Origin: Bacillus pseudomycoides
GTDB taxonomy: Bacteria; Bacillota; Bacilli; Bacillales; Bacillaceae_G
Assembly (NCBI RefSeq): GCF_002551005.1
Contig: NZ_NVOY01000010.1
Coordinates: forward strand, 1-60,898
DNA length: 60,898 nucleotides
Direction: 5' to 3'
Part shown: positions 34,263 to 43,067 of the stretch, one piece after another
Layout of the letters: each line of letters opens with the position of its first letter
Position numbering within the stretch: position 1 is the stretch's first letter
Made by a program: the position numbers and the translations under genes
Notes under the pieces: model-generated
The model's input: the letters and a program-made list of their open reading frames with translations, nothing else
The model's database searches: none
Told to the model about the DNA's origin: nothing

Positions 34263-34523
34263 TTACACTTGCTTCCAAGCATCATGCATCATTGCAACAT
34301 ATACAATAAGAATAAAAGCTGTTCCACCTAATGTAACCCAGCGATATATACTATCTTCACAATCCCTAGCTTCAACAAATGCCCATACAAATCCGACTAA
34401 TATCAATAAGTCTACATACGGAATGTACATCGAAAAGATAAATGAAATGAACAAATATATAGCAAATAAACACAATGTAATTAAAAAAATTTTAAATGCA
34501 AATTTACCGTCTTCCTTCTCCAC
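34263..34523 (-). CDS. Small membrane protein, unknown function (86 aa)
   Basis: This is a three-helix membrane protein: helices at about 10-32, 36-50 and 62-80, with a charged EARDCEDSIYRW loop. It starts with GTG 34523; GAGGGGG lies about 9 bases upstream. It converges on the sugar kinase, the two stops being only 10 bp apart. No family recognised. Confidence 0.65.
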   Translation of the reverse strand: MEKEDGKFAFKIFLITLCLFAIYLFISFIFSMYIPYVDLLILVGFVWAFVEARDCEDSIYRWVTLGGTAFILIVYVAMMHDAWKQV

Positions 34524-34612
34524 CGCATATTCCCCCTCGCCTTTACATCATTCTATTCAAGGAGGAACTCCAATGCGATATAAAAAAGGATACCATATCC
34601 AAACAGTATCCT

Positions 34613-35386
34613 TTACTTTACCTCGTATTTTCGTTTATAGATATTACCTAATATCGAGTAAGGAACTTGCTCATACTTTACCGTCGTTTCTTTTTCATCC
34701 ATAATATACAAATTATTTCCTATATAATAAAATCCGTTCTTTCCTTGCGAATACACCGGATATACTTCATTCGGTAATACGGTTTGAATTTTTGTAAATT
34801 GTCCGTTCGGTTCTTGCCAATATATTTTCGTCTGATCGATCGTTGTAATCTTCCCTATCTGTTCTTCCTCTAACACGCGTCCATTCCAGCTGACAACCCG
34901 GTATCCAAATTGATGCGCCGCATATTCAGGAGATGTATGAAAATGAGTAATAATTACCTTCGTTTGTAATGGAATTCGCTCATACAACCATTGAATATCT
35001 CGATCATACATACGAATACATCCGTTCGACTCACGTCTGCCAATTGACCATTCACGATTTGTCCCATGAATGGCATATTCATTTTTATTTAAGCCCATCC
35101 ACCTAGTCCCGAGTGGATTATTCGGTGCACCGCCCGGAATATTTTTTCGATGATATTCTTTATTTTTATATTTATTAATAATGCAAAACGTTCCTTCTGG
35201 TGTAGGTGTAACTTTCTTACCAGTAGTAATAGGAAATGTTCGCACATAGTTTCCATTTTCAAAAAATGATAATTGATTTGTTGTTAAATTTATAAGCAAT
35301 AAATGATCTGCCTTCTCAGCAAATGTAATTGGTACATATAAAAAAAAGAAAAGAAATATTAATGCAAGTGAACATGCTTTTTTCAT
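34613..35386 (-). CDS. L,D-transpeptidase (YkuD domain), secreted
   Basis: This is a cell-wall enzyme that makes 3-3 peptide cross-links or attaches proteins at the wall. It has a signal peptide (residues 1-23) and a YkuD domain with AIHGTN (His107) and SIGRRESNGCIRM (catalytic Cys123). The C-terminal 100 residues form an extra beta-rich segment with SH3-like character. ATG 35386 is chosen because GGAGGTGA lies just upstream; an in-frame ATG at 35401 is too far. It is monocistronic. Confidence 0.9.
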   Translation of the reverse strand: MKKACSLALIFLFFFLYVPITFAEKADHLLLINLTTNQLSFFENGNYVRTFPITTGKKVTPTPEGTFCIINKYKNKEYHRKNIPGGAPNNPLGTRWMGLNKNEYAIHGTNREWSIGRRESNGCIRMYDRDIQWLYERIPLQTKVIITHFHTSPEYAAHQFGYRVVSWNGRVLEEEQIGKITTIDQTKIYWQEPNGQFTKIQTVLPNEVYPVYSQGKNGFYYIGNNLYIMDEKETTVKYEQVPYSILGNIYKRKYEVK

Positions 35387-35473
35387 CAATGTCACCTCCA
35401 CATTCCCCTCAAAATCTCACCATGAAAATACTATGGTTCATTTAGTTTTTACTATAAATTCAAATCTTATGAA

Positions 35474-35496
35474 TGAGAGCTGACCTTACAGGTCAG
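35474..35496. terminator. Hairpin in the intergenic region
   Basis: GCTGACCTTACAGGTCAGC is a perfect palindromic hairpin beside the TATCGGCG element. It has no T-run, so its role is not clear. Confidence 0.35.
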
Positions 35497-35501
35497 CCTC
35501 G

Positions 35502-35578
35502 ATTTTACGCGCTCAGAAAATATCGGCGGAAATAGTACATTTATCGGCGATATTTGTGATATATCGGCGGTTCGACAC
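35502..35578. repeat. TATCGGCG-type repeat element, copy 2
   Basis: Three TATCGGCG units at 35521, 35542 and 35562 are spaced 21 and 20 bp apart and end in GGTTCGACAC. Sequence and order match the element at 6795-6872 nearly unit for unit. Confidence 0.62.
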
Positions 35579-35728
35579 AATTTAAAGTGAAACTTCCATC
35601 AGTGACGCCTTTTTCACTGATGGTTAGTTGAACCAATCGGGCTTTTACGGGCAGTTTTCTTCCCTGTGCTTCCCCAGCTTTTACTGCCTGTTAATGCGGG
35701 ATAAAGACCGTTCGGTACGAGAGTAGTC

Positions 35729-36598
35729 CTAACCATTAACAATAACGCCCCCGTTAACGTGAAGGATTTGTCCAGAAACATAAGTAGAATCATTTGAAGC
35801 TAAATATACATACGCCGGTGCTAATTCACACGGTTGTCCCGGCCGTTTCATCGGGACATTGCTGCCAAATTCAGATACTTTTTTCTCATCGAAACTTGAT
35901 GGGATAAGCGGTGTCCAAATTGGGCCTGGGGCAACGCCGTTAACACGAATACCTTTTGGAACTAAAGATTTTGCCAATGAACGTGTAAAGGAAACAATCG
36001 CTCCTTTTGTTGCCGAATAATCAATGAGCTGCTCATTTCCTTCATACGCAGTAATGGAAGTAGTGTTCACAATGACATCACCTTGTTTTAAATGAGCAAG
36101 TGCAGCTTTTGTTATATAAAAATACGAGAAGATATTAACCCGAAACGTCTTTTCCAGCTGCTCTGCTGTAATAAATTCTAAGCCTTGCTGCGGATATTGC
36201 TGCGCGGCATTATTCACAACAATATTTAAACCTCCCAATTGCGTGGTAGCCTCTGCTACAACTTGCTGGCAATGCTGTTCATCACTTACATCTCCCGGAA
36301 ATAAAAAACACTTTACACCTTGCTGTTCGACCCAACGCTTCGTTTCCTCTGCATCTTCATGTTCATCTAAATACGCAATCGCTATATTGGCACCCTCTTT
36401 TGCAAAAGCAATCGCTACTGCTCTCCCAATTCCGCTGTCTCCTCCCGTAATTAGTGCGGATTTCCCTTGAAGTTTCCCGCTTCCTACATACTTCTCATCT
36501 ATACATTTAGGACGTGGATTCATGATTTTCTCAATTCCCGGCTGTTTCTCTTGATGTTGCGGGGGCAGTGTTTTCTTCGGTTGTTCTTGTTGTGTCAT
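35729..36598 (-). CDS. SDR-family oxidoreductase (general-stress type)
   Basis: This NAD(P)-dependent short-chain dehydrogenase (289 aa) shows the cofactor motif TGGDSGIGRAVA (near residue 48), NNAA (near 125), catalytic Ser and YxxxK in SITAYEGNEQLIDYSATKGA, and PGPIWTPLIP. A Pro/Gln/Lys-rich N-terminal tail (TLPPQHQEKQPG) before the fold is typical of the YhdF/YdaD/YhxC group, several of which are stress proteins in B. subtilis. ATG 36598 has AAGGAGG upstream. Substrate unknown. Confidence 0.9.
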   Translation of the reverse strand: MTQQEQPKKTLPPQHQEKQPGIEKIMNPRPKCIDEKYVGSGKLQGKSALITGGDSGIGRAVAIAFAKEGANIAIAYLDEHEDAEETKRWVEQQGVKCFLFPGDVSDEQHCQQVVAEATTQLGGLNIVVNNAAQQYPQQGLEFITAEQLEKTFRVNIFSYFYITKAALAHLKQGDVIVNTTSITAYEGNEQLIDYSATKGAIVSFTRSLAKSLVPKGIRVNGVAPGPIWTPLIPSSFDEKKVSEFGSNVPMKRPGQPCELAPAYVYLASNDSTYVSGQILHVNGGVIVNG

Positions 36599-36775
36599 AC
36601 TATAAAACCTCCTTATCATATGTCTTTCTTATGATGTACGAAATCAAAAAATATACTTAATTCTTACAAAAAACGAAATATATACATAGAAAACGCGTTT
36701 AACATTCGAAATTTAGCCATATAACACCGAAAAAATGAATTTATTTCTCTAAAACTCTTGCCAAAAAACAAAATA

Positions 36776-36812
36776 ACGAATATTATATATAACTGTTGTG
36801 ACAATTATTCGT
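36776..36812. promoter_or_regulatory. Probable PurR operator (PurBox pair)
   Basis: CGAATATTA (36777-36785) and AATTATTCG (36803-36811) are inverted and separated by 17 bp, the arrangement CGAAYATTA-N16/17-TAATRTTCG known for B. subtilis PurR. It lies 20 bp before the purine permease start. Confidence 0.65.
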
Positions 36813-36831
36813 AAAAAGAAAGGATGTTTTT

Positions 36832-38133
36832 ATGTTTAACCTTTCAAAACATCAAACTTCTATTAAAACTGAAATTATGGCTGGTATTATTACCTTCTTA
36901 ACAATGGCATACATTATCGTCGTAAACCCAGTCATCCTTGGTGATGCAGGTGTTCCATTTGAACAAGCATTTACAGCAACAATCATCGCTGCTGTTGTCG
37001 GAACATTATGTATGGCATTCTTTGCAAATTTACCAATTGCAATTGCACCGGGTATGGGATTAAATGCTTACTTTGCTTACTCAGTTGTAAAAACTCATGA
37101 AGGCATGACGTTTGCAATTGCTTTCTCTGCTGTATTCGTAGCAGGTATGATTTTAATTTTGCTATCATTAACTTCTTTCCGTACAAAATTAATGGAAGCT
37201 ATTCCTGAAAACTTAAAGCATGCCATTACAGCTGGTATCGGTTTATTTATCGCATTTATCGGCTTGCGTCTAACAGGCATCGTTACGAAACATCCTTCAA
37301 ATTTAGTTGGACTTGGAGATCTTCACTCTCCGTCTGTTTTACTTGCATTAGCTGGACTTGGGATTACGTTAGTACTGATGTCTTTAAACGTGAACGGTGC
37401 ATTATTTATCGGTATGTTATTAACAGGAGTTATCGCTTACTTTACTGGACAATTAACGTTTTCAAACGGAGTTACCTCTCTGCCAGGTTTACCAGAAGGC
37501 GTAATTGTTTCTAATCCAATTACAGCAGTGTCTGATGTCATTCACTACGGATTATACGGCGTTGTCTTCTCGCTCTTCCTTGTAACATTATTCGATACAA
37601 CAGGTACACTACTTGGAGTTGCACAGCAAGGTGGCCTTATGAAAGATGGAAAACTTCCAAATTCCGGACGTGCTCTTCTTTCCGATTCTATTTCAGCAAC
37701 GATTGGTTCTATGTTCGGGACAACACCAACAACTGCTTATATTGAATCTTCTGCTGGTGTTGCCGCTGGTGGTCGCACAGGCTTAACAACATTAACTGTT
37801 GCGGTATTATTTGCAGTAACTGCATTCTTCGGACCACTTGTCGGTGCAGTATCTGGCGTTTCTGCTATTACAGCTCCATCATTAATTATTGTTGGTAGCT
37901 TAATGATGGGCGCAGTTCGTCACATTGATTGGGATGCATTTGATGAAGCGTTCCCAGCATTTTTAGTCATTTTAAGCATGCCGCTTACATCAAGCATTGC
38001 AACAGGTATTGCGCTTGGCTTCATTTCATACCCGCTGATGAAAGTCGCAAAAGGACAATTCCGTGCCGTTCATCCGCTTGTATACGTGTTTGGTATTTTG
38101 TTTGCTTATCAGTTAGTATTCATACCGCATTAA
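36832..38133 (+). CDS. NCS2-family purine permease (guanine/hypoxanthine type)
   Basis: This membrane transporter (433 aa, 12-14 helices) is of the AzgA-like NCS2 branch that takes up guanine and hypoxanthine. It shows TEIMAGIITFLTMAYIIVVNP at the N-terminus, APGMGLNAYFAYSV in helix 3, and LVTLFDTTGTLLGVAQQ and ESSAGVAAGGRTGLT in the core, all typical of PbuG/PbuO. AAAGGATG lies before ATG. A PurBox-like pair sits directly upstream, agreeing with PurR control. Followed by a bidirectional terminator. Confidence 0.92.
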   Translation: MFNLSKHQTSIKTEIMAGIITFLTMAYIIVVNPVILGDAGVPFEQAFTATIIAAVVGTLCMAFFANLPIAIAPGMGLNAYFAYSVVKTHEGMTFAIAFSAVFVAGMILILLSLTSFRTKLMEAIPENLKHAITAGIGLFIAFIGLRLTGIVTKHPSNLVGLGDLHSPSVLLALAGLGITLVLMSLNVNGALFIGMLLTGVIAYFTGQLTFSNGVTSLPGLPEGVIVSNPITAVSDVIHYGLYGVVFSLFLVTLFDTTGTLLGVAQQGGLMKDGKLPNSGRALLSDSISATIGSMFGTTPTTAYIESSAGVAAGGRTGLTTLTVAVLFAVTAFFGPLVGAVSGVSAITAPSLIIVGSLMMGAVRHIDWDAFDEAFPAFLVILSMPLTSSIATGIALGFISYPLMKVAKGQFRAVHPLVYVFGILFAYQLVFIPH

Positions 38134-38173
38134 AAAAAGGTGACTCATATTACTTTGAGTCACCTTTTTACTT
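38134..38173. terminator. Bidirectional terminator between the permease and patatin genes
   Basis: AAAAAAGGTGACTCA pairs with TGAGTCACCTTTTT; both strands end in T-runs. Confidence 0.87.
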
Positions 38174-39022
38174 ACTAAGAAATTGCACCAAATCACCATG
38201 CATTTTCTCAGCATCTCGAAATCCTTGTTCATATAAACGTTGTAATTTATCTGGATTCTTCTCCATACGATCCACTTGTAATTGCTCTGTCGGCCGAATC
38301 ACAAATATATTTCCAGCCGCTTCTTCTTTCTCAATATAATGAAGAGTCTCATTATACACTTCATAACGAATTAGCATTGTCTTTACTAAATTAGGATAAT
38401 TTTTATATATTTTCCCTGCAACCCATCCAAATCTTGATTTTTTCTTCATATAGCCTTTATTCCTTGTCAAAATAACAACGGATTTCCGGTAACCATCTTC
38501 CTGTGCTTTTCGAACAGGAATGGGATCTGAAATGCCACCATCCAATAACTTTCTCCCATCAAATTCTACGACAGGTGCAACAAAAGGCAATGAACTTGAT
38601 GCCTGTAATACTGTTAATGCCTCTTCTTGTGAACGGCCTTTTTCAAAATAGACAGGTTGTCCAGTTTCACAATCCGTCGTTCCAACAAGAAATTGCTGCT
38701 CCGTATTGAAATACGTTTCAAAATCAAATGGCACATGCTGCATCGGGATTTCACGAAAAATAAAATCCATATCAAAGAGCTGACGCTTTTTCCAAAAGTT
38801 TTTATACGATAAATATCTTGGATGTGTCACATATTCAATGTTTACTGTTTTATTTCTTTCTTTTTGTCTTGAAAGATACGACGCTGCATTACACGCACCC
38901 GCTGATACACCAACCACATATGGAAAATGCAAATCGTTCTCCATAAAATATTCTAATACACCAGCTGTATATACGCCGCGCATACCGCCGCCTTCTAATA
39001 CTAAACCCGTATTTTCAAGCAT
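38168..39022 (-). CDS. Patatin-like phospholipase (YjjU type)
   Basis: This 284-aa lipid acyl hydrolase has the oxyanion loop GGGMRG (11-16), nucleophile Ser40 in GVSAGA and catalytic Asp161 in DGGISDPIP. No signal peptide is present, so it acts inside the cell or at the membrane. GAGGAGAG precedes ATG 39022; the frame is open upstream to 39064 without a site. The length and the C-terminal half with EQLQVDRMEKNPDKL fit the YjjU branch. Its natural lipid is unknown. Confidence 0.9.
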   Translation of the reverse strand: MLENTGLVLEGGGMRGVYTAGVLEYFMENDLHFPYVVGVSAGACNAASYLSRQKERNKTVNIEYVTHPRYLSYKNFWKKRQLFDMDFIFREIPMQHVPFDFETYFNTEQQFLVGTTDCETGQPVYFEKGRSQEEALTVLQASSSLPFVAPVVEFDGRKLLDGGISDPIPVRKAQEDGYRKSVVILTRNKGYMKKKSRFGWVAGKIYKNYPNLVKTMLIRYEVYNETLHYIEKEEAAGNIFVIRPTEQLQVDRMEKNPDKLQRLYEQGFRDAEKMHGDLVQFLSK

Positions 39023-39168
39023 GGCTCTCTCTCCTCGTTCTATATATACTTTATAATAATTCATGTTGTTAAATATCTCTTTCTATTATATAAAAAACGA
39101 TCAGAAAACCATATTCAGACGACTTAACAGAAACGAAATATTTCTATGCTGGCAATGTGATAATATAT

Positions 39169-39345
39169 CTAATTAACCTTTTTAAAGTTCTTAGATATAA
39201 AATATAAAATCAAATTAATTGAAACTAAAATTACATCTATACAAATTACCGCCACCTCATTTTTTATTAAAGAATTCGTCACAACCAATATGAATAGGCT
39301 AAGTCCTGCGATTAACGATACATTATTTTTTATCATTGTGAACAT
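39169..39345 (-). CDS. Small two-helix membrane protein (58 aa)
   Basis: Two hydrophobic helices (NVSLIAGLSLFILVVTNSL and VAVICIDVILVSINLILYF) are followed by a basic end (SKNFKKVN). GGGAGAAGG lies about 8 bases before ATG 39345. No family recognised. It may be a real small gene. Confidence 0.5.
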   Translation of the reverse strand: MFTMIKNNVSLIAGLSLFILVVTNSLIKNEVAVICIDVILVSINLILYFISKNFKKVN

Positions 39346-39393
39346 AAAAAGCACCTTCTCCCTTAACCATATTATAACATTTATAAAGAGGCA

Positions 39394-39867
39394 TTAAATG
39401 CTCCCTTTAGTTCCTATACGCATCGTTACATCCGCTATGAATTGCTGAATAACCACCAGCTCTTCTTTTGTATATGTATCTAAAAGTGATAACCATTCTT
39501 CTTCAGCGTGATTATGTAACGTTTCATGAGCATGATATATTTCTCTTCCCTTGTCTGTTAAACGGAAAAATATTTCTTTTTGGTTGTTTAACATTTTCAT
39601 CTTTTCAACAAAATTCTTATTAAATAATTTTGTGCAAATTTTAGAAATGGCCCCTTTTGTCATCCCCATGCTTTCAGTAATTGCTGTTACATTCATCAAA
39701 CCTTGTTGTCCTATACAGGCAATCACATGTAATTCCGATAATGAGATATCACTTATTCCAATTTCACTTAAAAACTGTTCATGTACTTCTTTCATGTACT
39801 CTTCTTTCTTATGAATAAGTGCTTGCATATCGACTAATATTTGTTTTTGTTGCGCTGTGCGGTTCAC
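39394..39867 (-). CDS. MarR-family transcriptional regulator
   Basis: This 157-aa winged-helix repressor shows GQQGLMNVTAITESMGMTKGA and SKICTKLFNKNFVEKM for the DNA-binding helices and wing, with RLTDKGREIYHAHE following. GTG 39867 is chosen because GGAGGG sits 8 bases upstream. It is divergent from an MFS efflux gene. Two GTTTCC/GGAAAC palindromes lie in the intergenic region, so it most likely represses itself and the transporter until a ligand binds. Confidence 0.9.
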   Translation of the reverse strand: MNRTAQQKQILVDMQALIHKKEEYMKEVHEQFLSEIGISDISLSELHVIACIGQQGLMNVTAITESMGMTKGAISKICTKLFNKNFVEKMKMLNNQKEIFFRLTDKGREIYHAHETLHNHAEEEWLSLLDTYTKEELVVIQQFIADVTMRIGTKGSI

Positions 39868-39893
39868 TTTGTTTCCCTCCAAACACAATTTAA

Positions 39894-39907
39894 GTTTCCT
39901 TAGAAAC
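39894..39907. promoter_or_regulatory. MarR-type operator, regulator side
   Basis: GTTTCC-TT-AGAAAC is a near-perfect inverted repeat (one mismatch) just upstream of the marR-like ribosome binding site. Confidence 0.6.
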
Positions 39908-39991
39908 AATTATACTGTATAGCATTCCATATTAAAAATAAAATTCACACTATCTATTTACAAAAAAGAAATTCATGTTAAAATTATTTTA

Positions 39992-40005
39992 GTTTCCAAG
40001 GAAAC
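39992..40005. promoter_or_regulatory. MarR-type operator, transporter side
   Basis: GTTTCC-AA-GGAAAC is a perfect inverted repeat directly upstream of the MFS ribosome binding site. It shares its half-site with the operator at 39894. Confidence 0.65.
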
Positions 40006-40022
40006 AAAAAGGAGGGTTATTT

Positions 40023-41207
40023 ATGACAACTACAACAAACCGAACACCTATTTTCTATGTCATTTGTATTAGTGCTTTATTAGGTTCTCTAGCCCAAAAT
40101 ATGTATACCCCCATCTTGCCAATTATTCAGGGATCATTTCATACATCATTATACTTAGTCAATCTTACTGTTTCCGTTTTTACTTTTGTACTTGCGGTTA
40201 TGCAAATTGTATACGGTCCCCTTATTGATACAAAAGGAAGAAAATACATTCTCATTCCAGGTCTATTAATGAGTTTCATCGGCTCAATAGGTTGTGTGTT
40301 TTCACCAAACATTTATGTATTTCTTATTTTCAGAGCCATTCAAGCTTTTGGAACAGCAGCTATCCCAGTTGTTTCAGCTACTATCATTGGAGATTTATAC
40401 GAGGGAAATGACCGCGGCAAAGCAATGAGCATCTACCAAACGCTTTTAGCACTGGCACCTGCTATTGGCCCTTTAATAGGAGGCTATTTAGGAAATAGAA
40501 ATGGGCACGTTTCTATTTTTCTCTTTTTAGCGGCAATTAGTATCATTTTATTACTCATAAACATTGTTTTACTTCCAGAAACAAAACCAGTTTCTTCTAT
40601 AAAACAACAAGGAGCGAAACACTACTTTCGCGTTTTACAAAATAAGATTGGTTTTACCATTGTCATAATTGGTTTTATGCAATTTTATCTTTATTTTTGC
40701 TTCCTTGTCTTTTTACCATCAATGTTAAAAACTTTATTTCATCTTCATCCAGATACAATTGGGCTAATCTTTGTTCCCATGTCATTATGTATGATGTTAG
40801 GTAGTTATTGTTATAAAATGTTGCAAAAGAAAATCCAGACAACACACGCTTTACTCTTTACAAGTTTCTTTCATATTGCATGTATCTTATTATTTTCTAT
40901 CACCTATAACATTACTCTCCCTATCCTTATCATCGTCACTTCTTTATACGGTTTCAGCATGGGATTATCAATGCCAACTCATACAACGTTACTAACAGAA
41001 GAATTTGTGAATGAACGAGCAACTGCTATTGGCATCTATAACTTTATTCGCTACTTCGGAATGGGAGTAGGTCCACTCCTTGGCAGTTTTCTATTATTTA
41101 ATCAAAATTACTTTTGGATTTTCTTTTCGGGATCCGTTGTTTTCCTACTGTTTCTCTTATATGCAATGAAGAATCTCATCCAAGAAAAGAAGCAATCTAG
41201 AATTTAG
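40023..41207 (+). CDS. MFS multidrug efflux transporter (Bcr/CflA-like)
   Basis: This 12-helix major-facilitator exporter (394 aa) has MYTPILPIIQ in helix 1, motif A YGPLIDTKGRKYI between helices 2 and 3, FRAIQAFGTAAIPVVSA and the antiporter-type LAPAIGPLIGGYLG in helix 5. These place it in the drug:H+ antiporter branch. AAGGAGG precedes ATG. Divergent MarR regulator with shared operators. The drug is unknown. Confidence 0.9.
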   Translation: MTTTTNRTPIFYVICISALLGSLAQNMYTPILPIIQGSFHTSLYLVNLTVSVFTFVLAVMQIVYGPLIDTKGRKYILIPGLLMSFIGSIGCVFSPNIYVFLIFRAIQAFGTAAIPVVSATIIGDLYEGNDRGKAMSIYQTLLALAPAIGPLIGGYLGNRNGHVSIFLFLAAISIILLLINIVLLPETKPVSSIKQQGAKHYFRVLQNKIGFTIVIIGFMQFYLYFCFLVFLPSMLKTLFHLHPDTIGLIFVPMSLCMMLGSYCYKMLQKKIQTTHALLFTSFFHIACILLFSITYNITLPILIIVTSLYGFSMGLSMPTHTTLLTEEFVNERATAIGIYNFIRYFGMGVGPLLGSFLLFNQNYFWIFFSGSVVFLLFLLYAMKNLIQEKKQSRI

Positions 41208-41216
41208 TAGACATGA

Positions 41217-41256
41217 AAAAGAATCTCTAAAAATCACTTTTAGAGATTCTCTTTTC
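41217..41256. terminator. Bidirectional terminator between MFS and kdpD
   Basis: AAGAATCTCTAAAA pairs with TTTTAGAGATTCTC around ATCAC; A- and T-runs flank both sides. Confidence 0.85.
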
Positions 41257-41257
41257 C

Positions 41258-42403
41258 CTATCCCCGTTGATCCGCCACAATATGAATATCAATGTTCTTC
41301 GTCTGTCTCATAATCTCATTTACAATGGAACCTTTTCGAATTTCTTCCCATCTCGTTCTTGCTGATTGTCCAAGTAAAATTTGCGTAACTTGTCGCTCTT
41401 TTGCCACCTTAATAATTGCATCAGCCGGTTTACTACCTTTTGCCTCCTCTAATAAAAAGGTTGCATCAAATTGATTCGTTAACGCTTTCCATTCTTCAAT
41501 AACTTGTTTTTTTGCTTCTGATATAGATTCAATCGTTTCTCTTTCTACATTTAGTACATATAATTCTGCATTTAAACGGTTTGCCATGCGCCATCCGCGG
41601 CGAATGAGCTTTTCTGCCGTAGAACTATACTGCACGCAAACTAGAATTTTTTCCTTCACTCCAATTGGTTCCTCAGTAAATTGACTAATTTTCTCGTCCA
41701 TATCATCCGCAACTTCTCGAAGTGATAATTCGCGGAGTGCTCCTAAATTATTTAGCGTAAAAAAATGATTTAAGCTCCGTTGAATTTTTTCTTCCTTATA
41801 TATCTTTCCGTCCATCAATCGTTTTCGAAGTACTTCTGGCGTTACATCCACAAGCTGAATTTCATTTGCTTTTTGTAAAATGAAGTCAGGAACGCGCTCT
41901 CTTACTTTGACTCCTGTAATTTGCTCGACGATATCGTGAACACTTTCCAAATGTTGAATATTAAATGCAGACAAAACATCAATGCCAGCATCCAATAATT
42001 CTTCGACATCTTGATAACGTTTTTTATGTTTCGAACTAGGGATATTCGTGTGGGCTAACTCATCTACAATCACAACTTGCGGTGCCCGTTTTATAATTGC
42101 TTCGACATTGAGTTCTGGAAACACTTTCCCTTTGTAATGAATCTCTCTTAACGGAACCGCTTCTAACTCAGTAATCGCCTCTTCTGTTTCTTTTCGGCCG
42201 TGCGTTTCAATAAGACCAATTACAACATCAATGCCCTCTTTTCGCATCTCTCTTGCATCAAAAAGCATTTTATAACTTTTTCCGACTCCAGGAGCTGCTC
42301 CGACATAAAGCTTTAATTTCCCCCGATTTTGTTGACGAATATATTCTAAATATTCTTCTGGCGTTCGCCTTTGAAACGTTGGCTTATAGTCATCTGCATA
42401 CAT
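41258..42403 (-). CDS. kdpD: Kinase-less KdpD (KdpD sensor plus Usp domain)
   Basis: This 381-aa protein has the N-terminal KdpD domain with Walker A GAAPGVGKS (35-43), IETHGRKETE, VDELAHTNIPSSKHKKRYQD and SAFNIQHLESVHD, then a universal-stress (Usp) domain from about residue 245. It stops there: the four membrane helices and the histidine kinase of full KdpD (about 890 aa) are missing. No kdpE is adjacent. In the kdp literature such short KdpD proteins occur in c-di-AMP-sensing Firmicutes, where the Usp part can bind c-di-AMP. ATG 42403 lies 9 bases after GGAAAGGG; ATG 42409 is an alternative. Confidence 0.9.
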   Translation of the reverse strand: MYADDYKPTFQRRTPEEYLEYIRQQNRGKLKLYVGAAPGVGKSYKMLFDAREMRKEGIDVVIGLIETHGRKETEEAITELEAVPLREIHYKGKVFPELNVEAIIKRAPQVVIVDELAHTNIPSSKHKKRYQDVEELLDAGIDVLSAFNIQHLESVHDIVEQITGVKVRERVPDFILQKANEIQLVDVTPEVLRKRLMDGKIYKEEKIQRSLNHFFTLNNLGALRELSLREVADDMDEKISQFTEEPIGVKEKILVCVQYSSTAEKLIRRGWRMANRLNAELYVLNVERETIESISEAKKQVIEEWKALTNQFDATFLLEEAKGSKPADAIIKVAKERQVTQILLGQSARTRWEEIRKGSIVNEIMRQTKNIDIHIVADQRG

Positions 42404-42425
42404 CAACATGCACCCTTTCCGACCA

Positions 42426-42466
42426 AACAATGCTACCTCAATCTAAGCGATTGAGGTAGCATTGTT
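42426..42466 (-). terminator. Intercistronic hairpin between kdpC and kdpD
   Basis: CAATGCTACCTCAATC and GATTGAGGTAGCATTG form a perfect 16-bp stem with a 5-base loop. Only TTT follows on the minus strand, so it may be a partial terminator or an RNA processing/stability element lowering kdpD relative to kdpFABC. Confidence 0.6.
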
Positions 42467-42467
42467 A

Positions 42468-43055
42468 TCATTTCATCATTTTTTGTAATTCTAAGTTTAA
42501 CTTCAACACATTGACGCGATCTTCTCCAAACAATCCAAGTGCTTGCCCTTCTGTTTGTGATTCAATCAGCTTATTAATTTTTTCTTTCGGAATATTCGTT
42601 ATTTTAGAGATGCGATCTACTTGTACATAAGCCGCTTGTGGACTAATGTCTGGATCTAAGCCTGAACCTGAATTCGTTACTAAATCCATCGGAACTTCCG
42701 TAACAGGAACTGCCCTATTTTCCTTCTTCCAGTTTTCCACACTCTCTTCTACACGTTTTACTAAATCTGGATTAGACGGTGCATAGTTATTCGATCCAGA
42801 TGCTTCTGCTTTATATTCTATACTAGAGACACGTCCATGGAAATAACGTGGGTCTGTAAAATTTTGACCAATTAATTTCGAACCAATAACTTCATTTTTG
42901 TCATTATAGATAAGGCTTCCATCTGCATTATCTTTCATAAATGCTTGTGCAACTCCTGTAACTAGCAGTGGATAGATGAGCCCGCATATAACAAGAAATG
43001 TAAAGGTGATACGAATGACAGGTGAAAGTATCTTTTGTTTTTCAAACATTTTCAT
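42468..43055 (-). CDS. kdpC: Potassium-transporting ATPase subunit KdpC
   Basis: This is the single-helix assembly subunit of the Kdp potassium pump (195 aa). An N-terminal helix (about residues 15-38) precedes the conserved outside domain with [48 protein letters not shown] and [20 protein letters not shown] precedes it; ATG 43049 has better spacing than 43055. Located 12 bp after kdpB. Confidence 0.94.
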   Translation of the reverse strand: MKMFEKQKILSPVIRITFTFLVICGLIYPLLVTGVAQAFMKDNADGSLIYNDKNEVIGSKLIGQNFTDPRYFHGRVSSIEYKAEASGSNNYAPSNPDLVKRVEESVENWKKENRAVPVTEVPMDLVTNSGSGLDPDISPQAAYVQVDRISKITNIPKEKINKLIESQTEGQALGLFGEDRVNVLKLNLELQKMMK

Positions 43056-43067
43056 TTCCCCTTTTCT

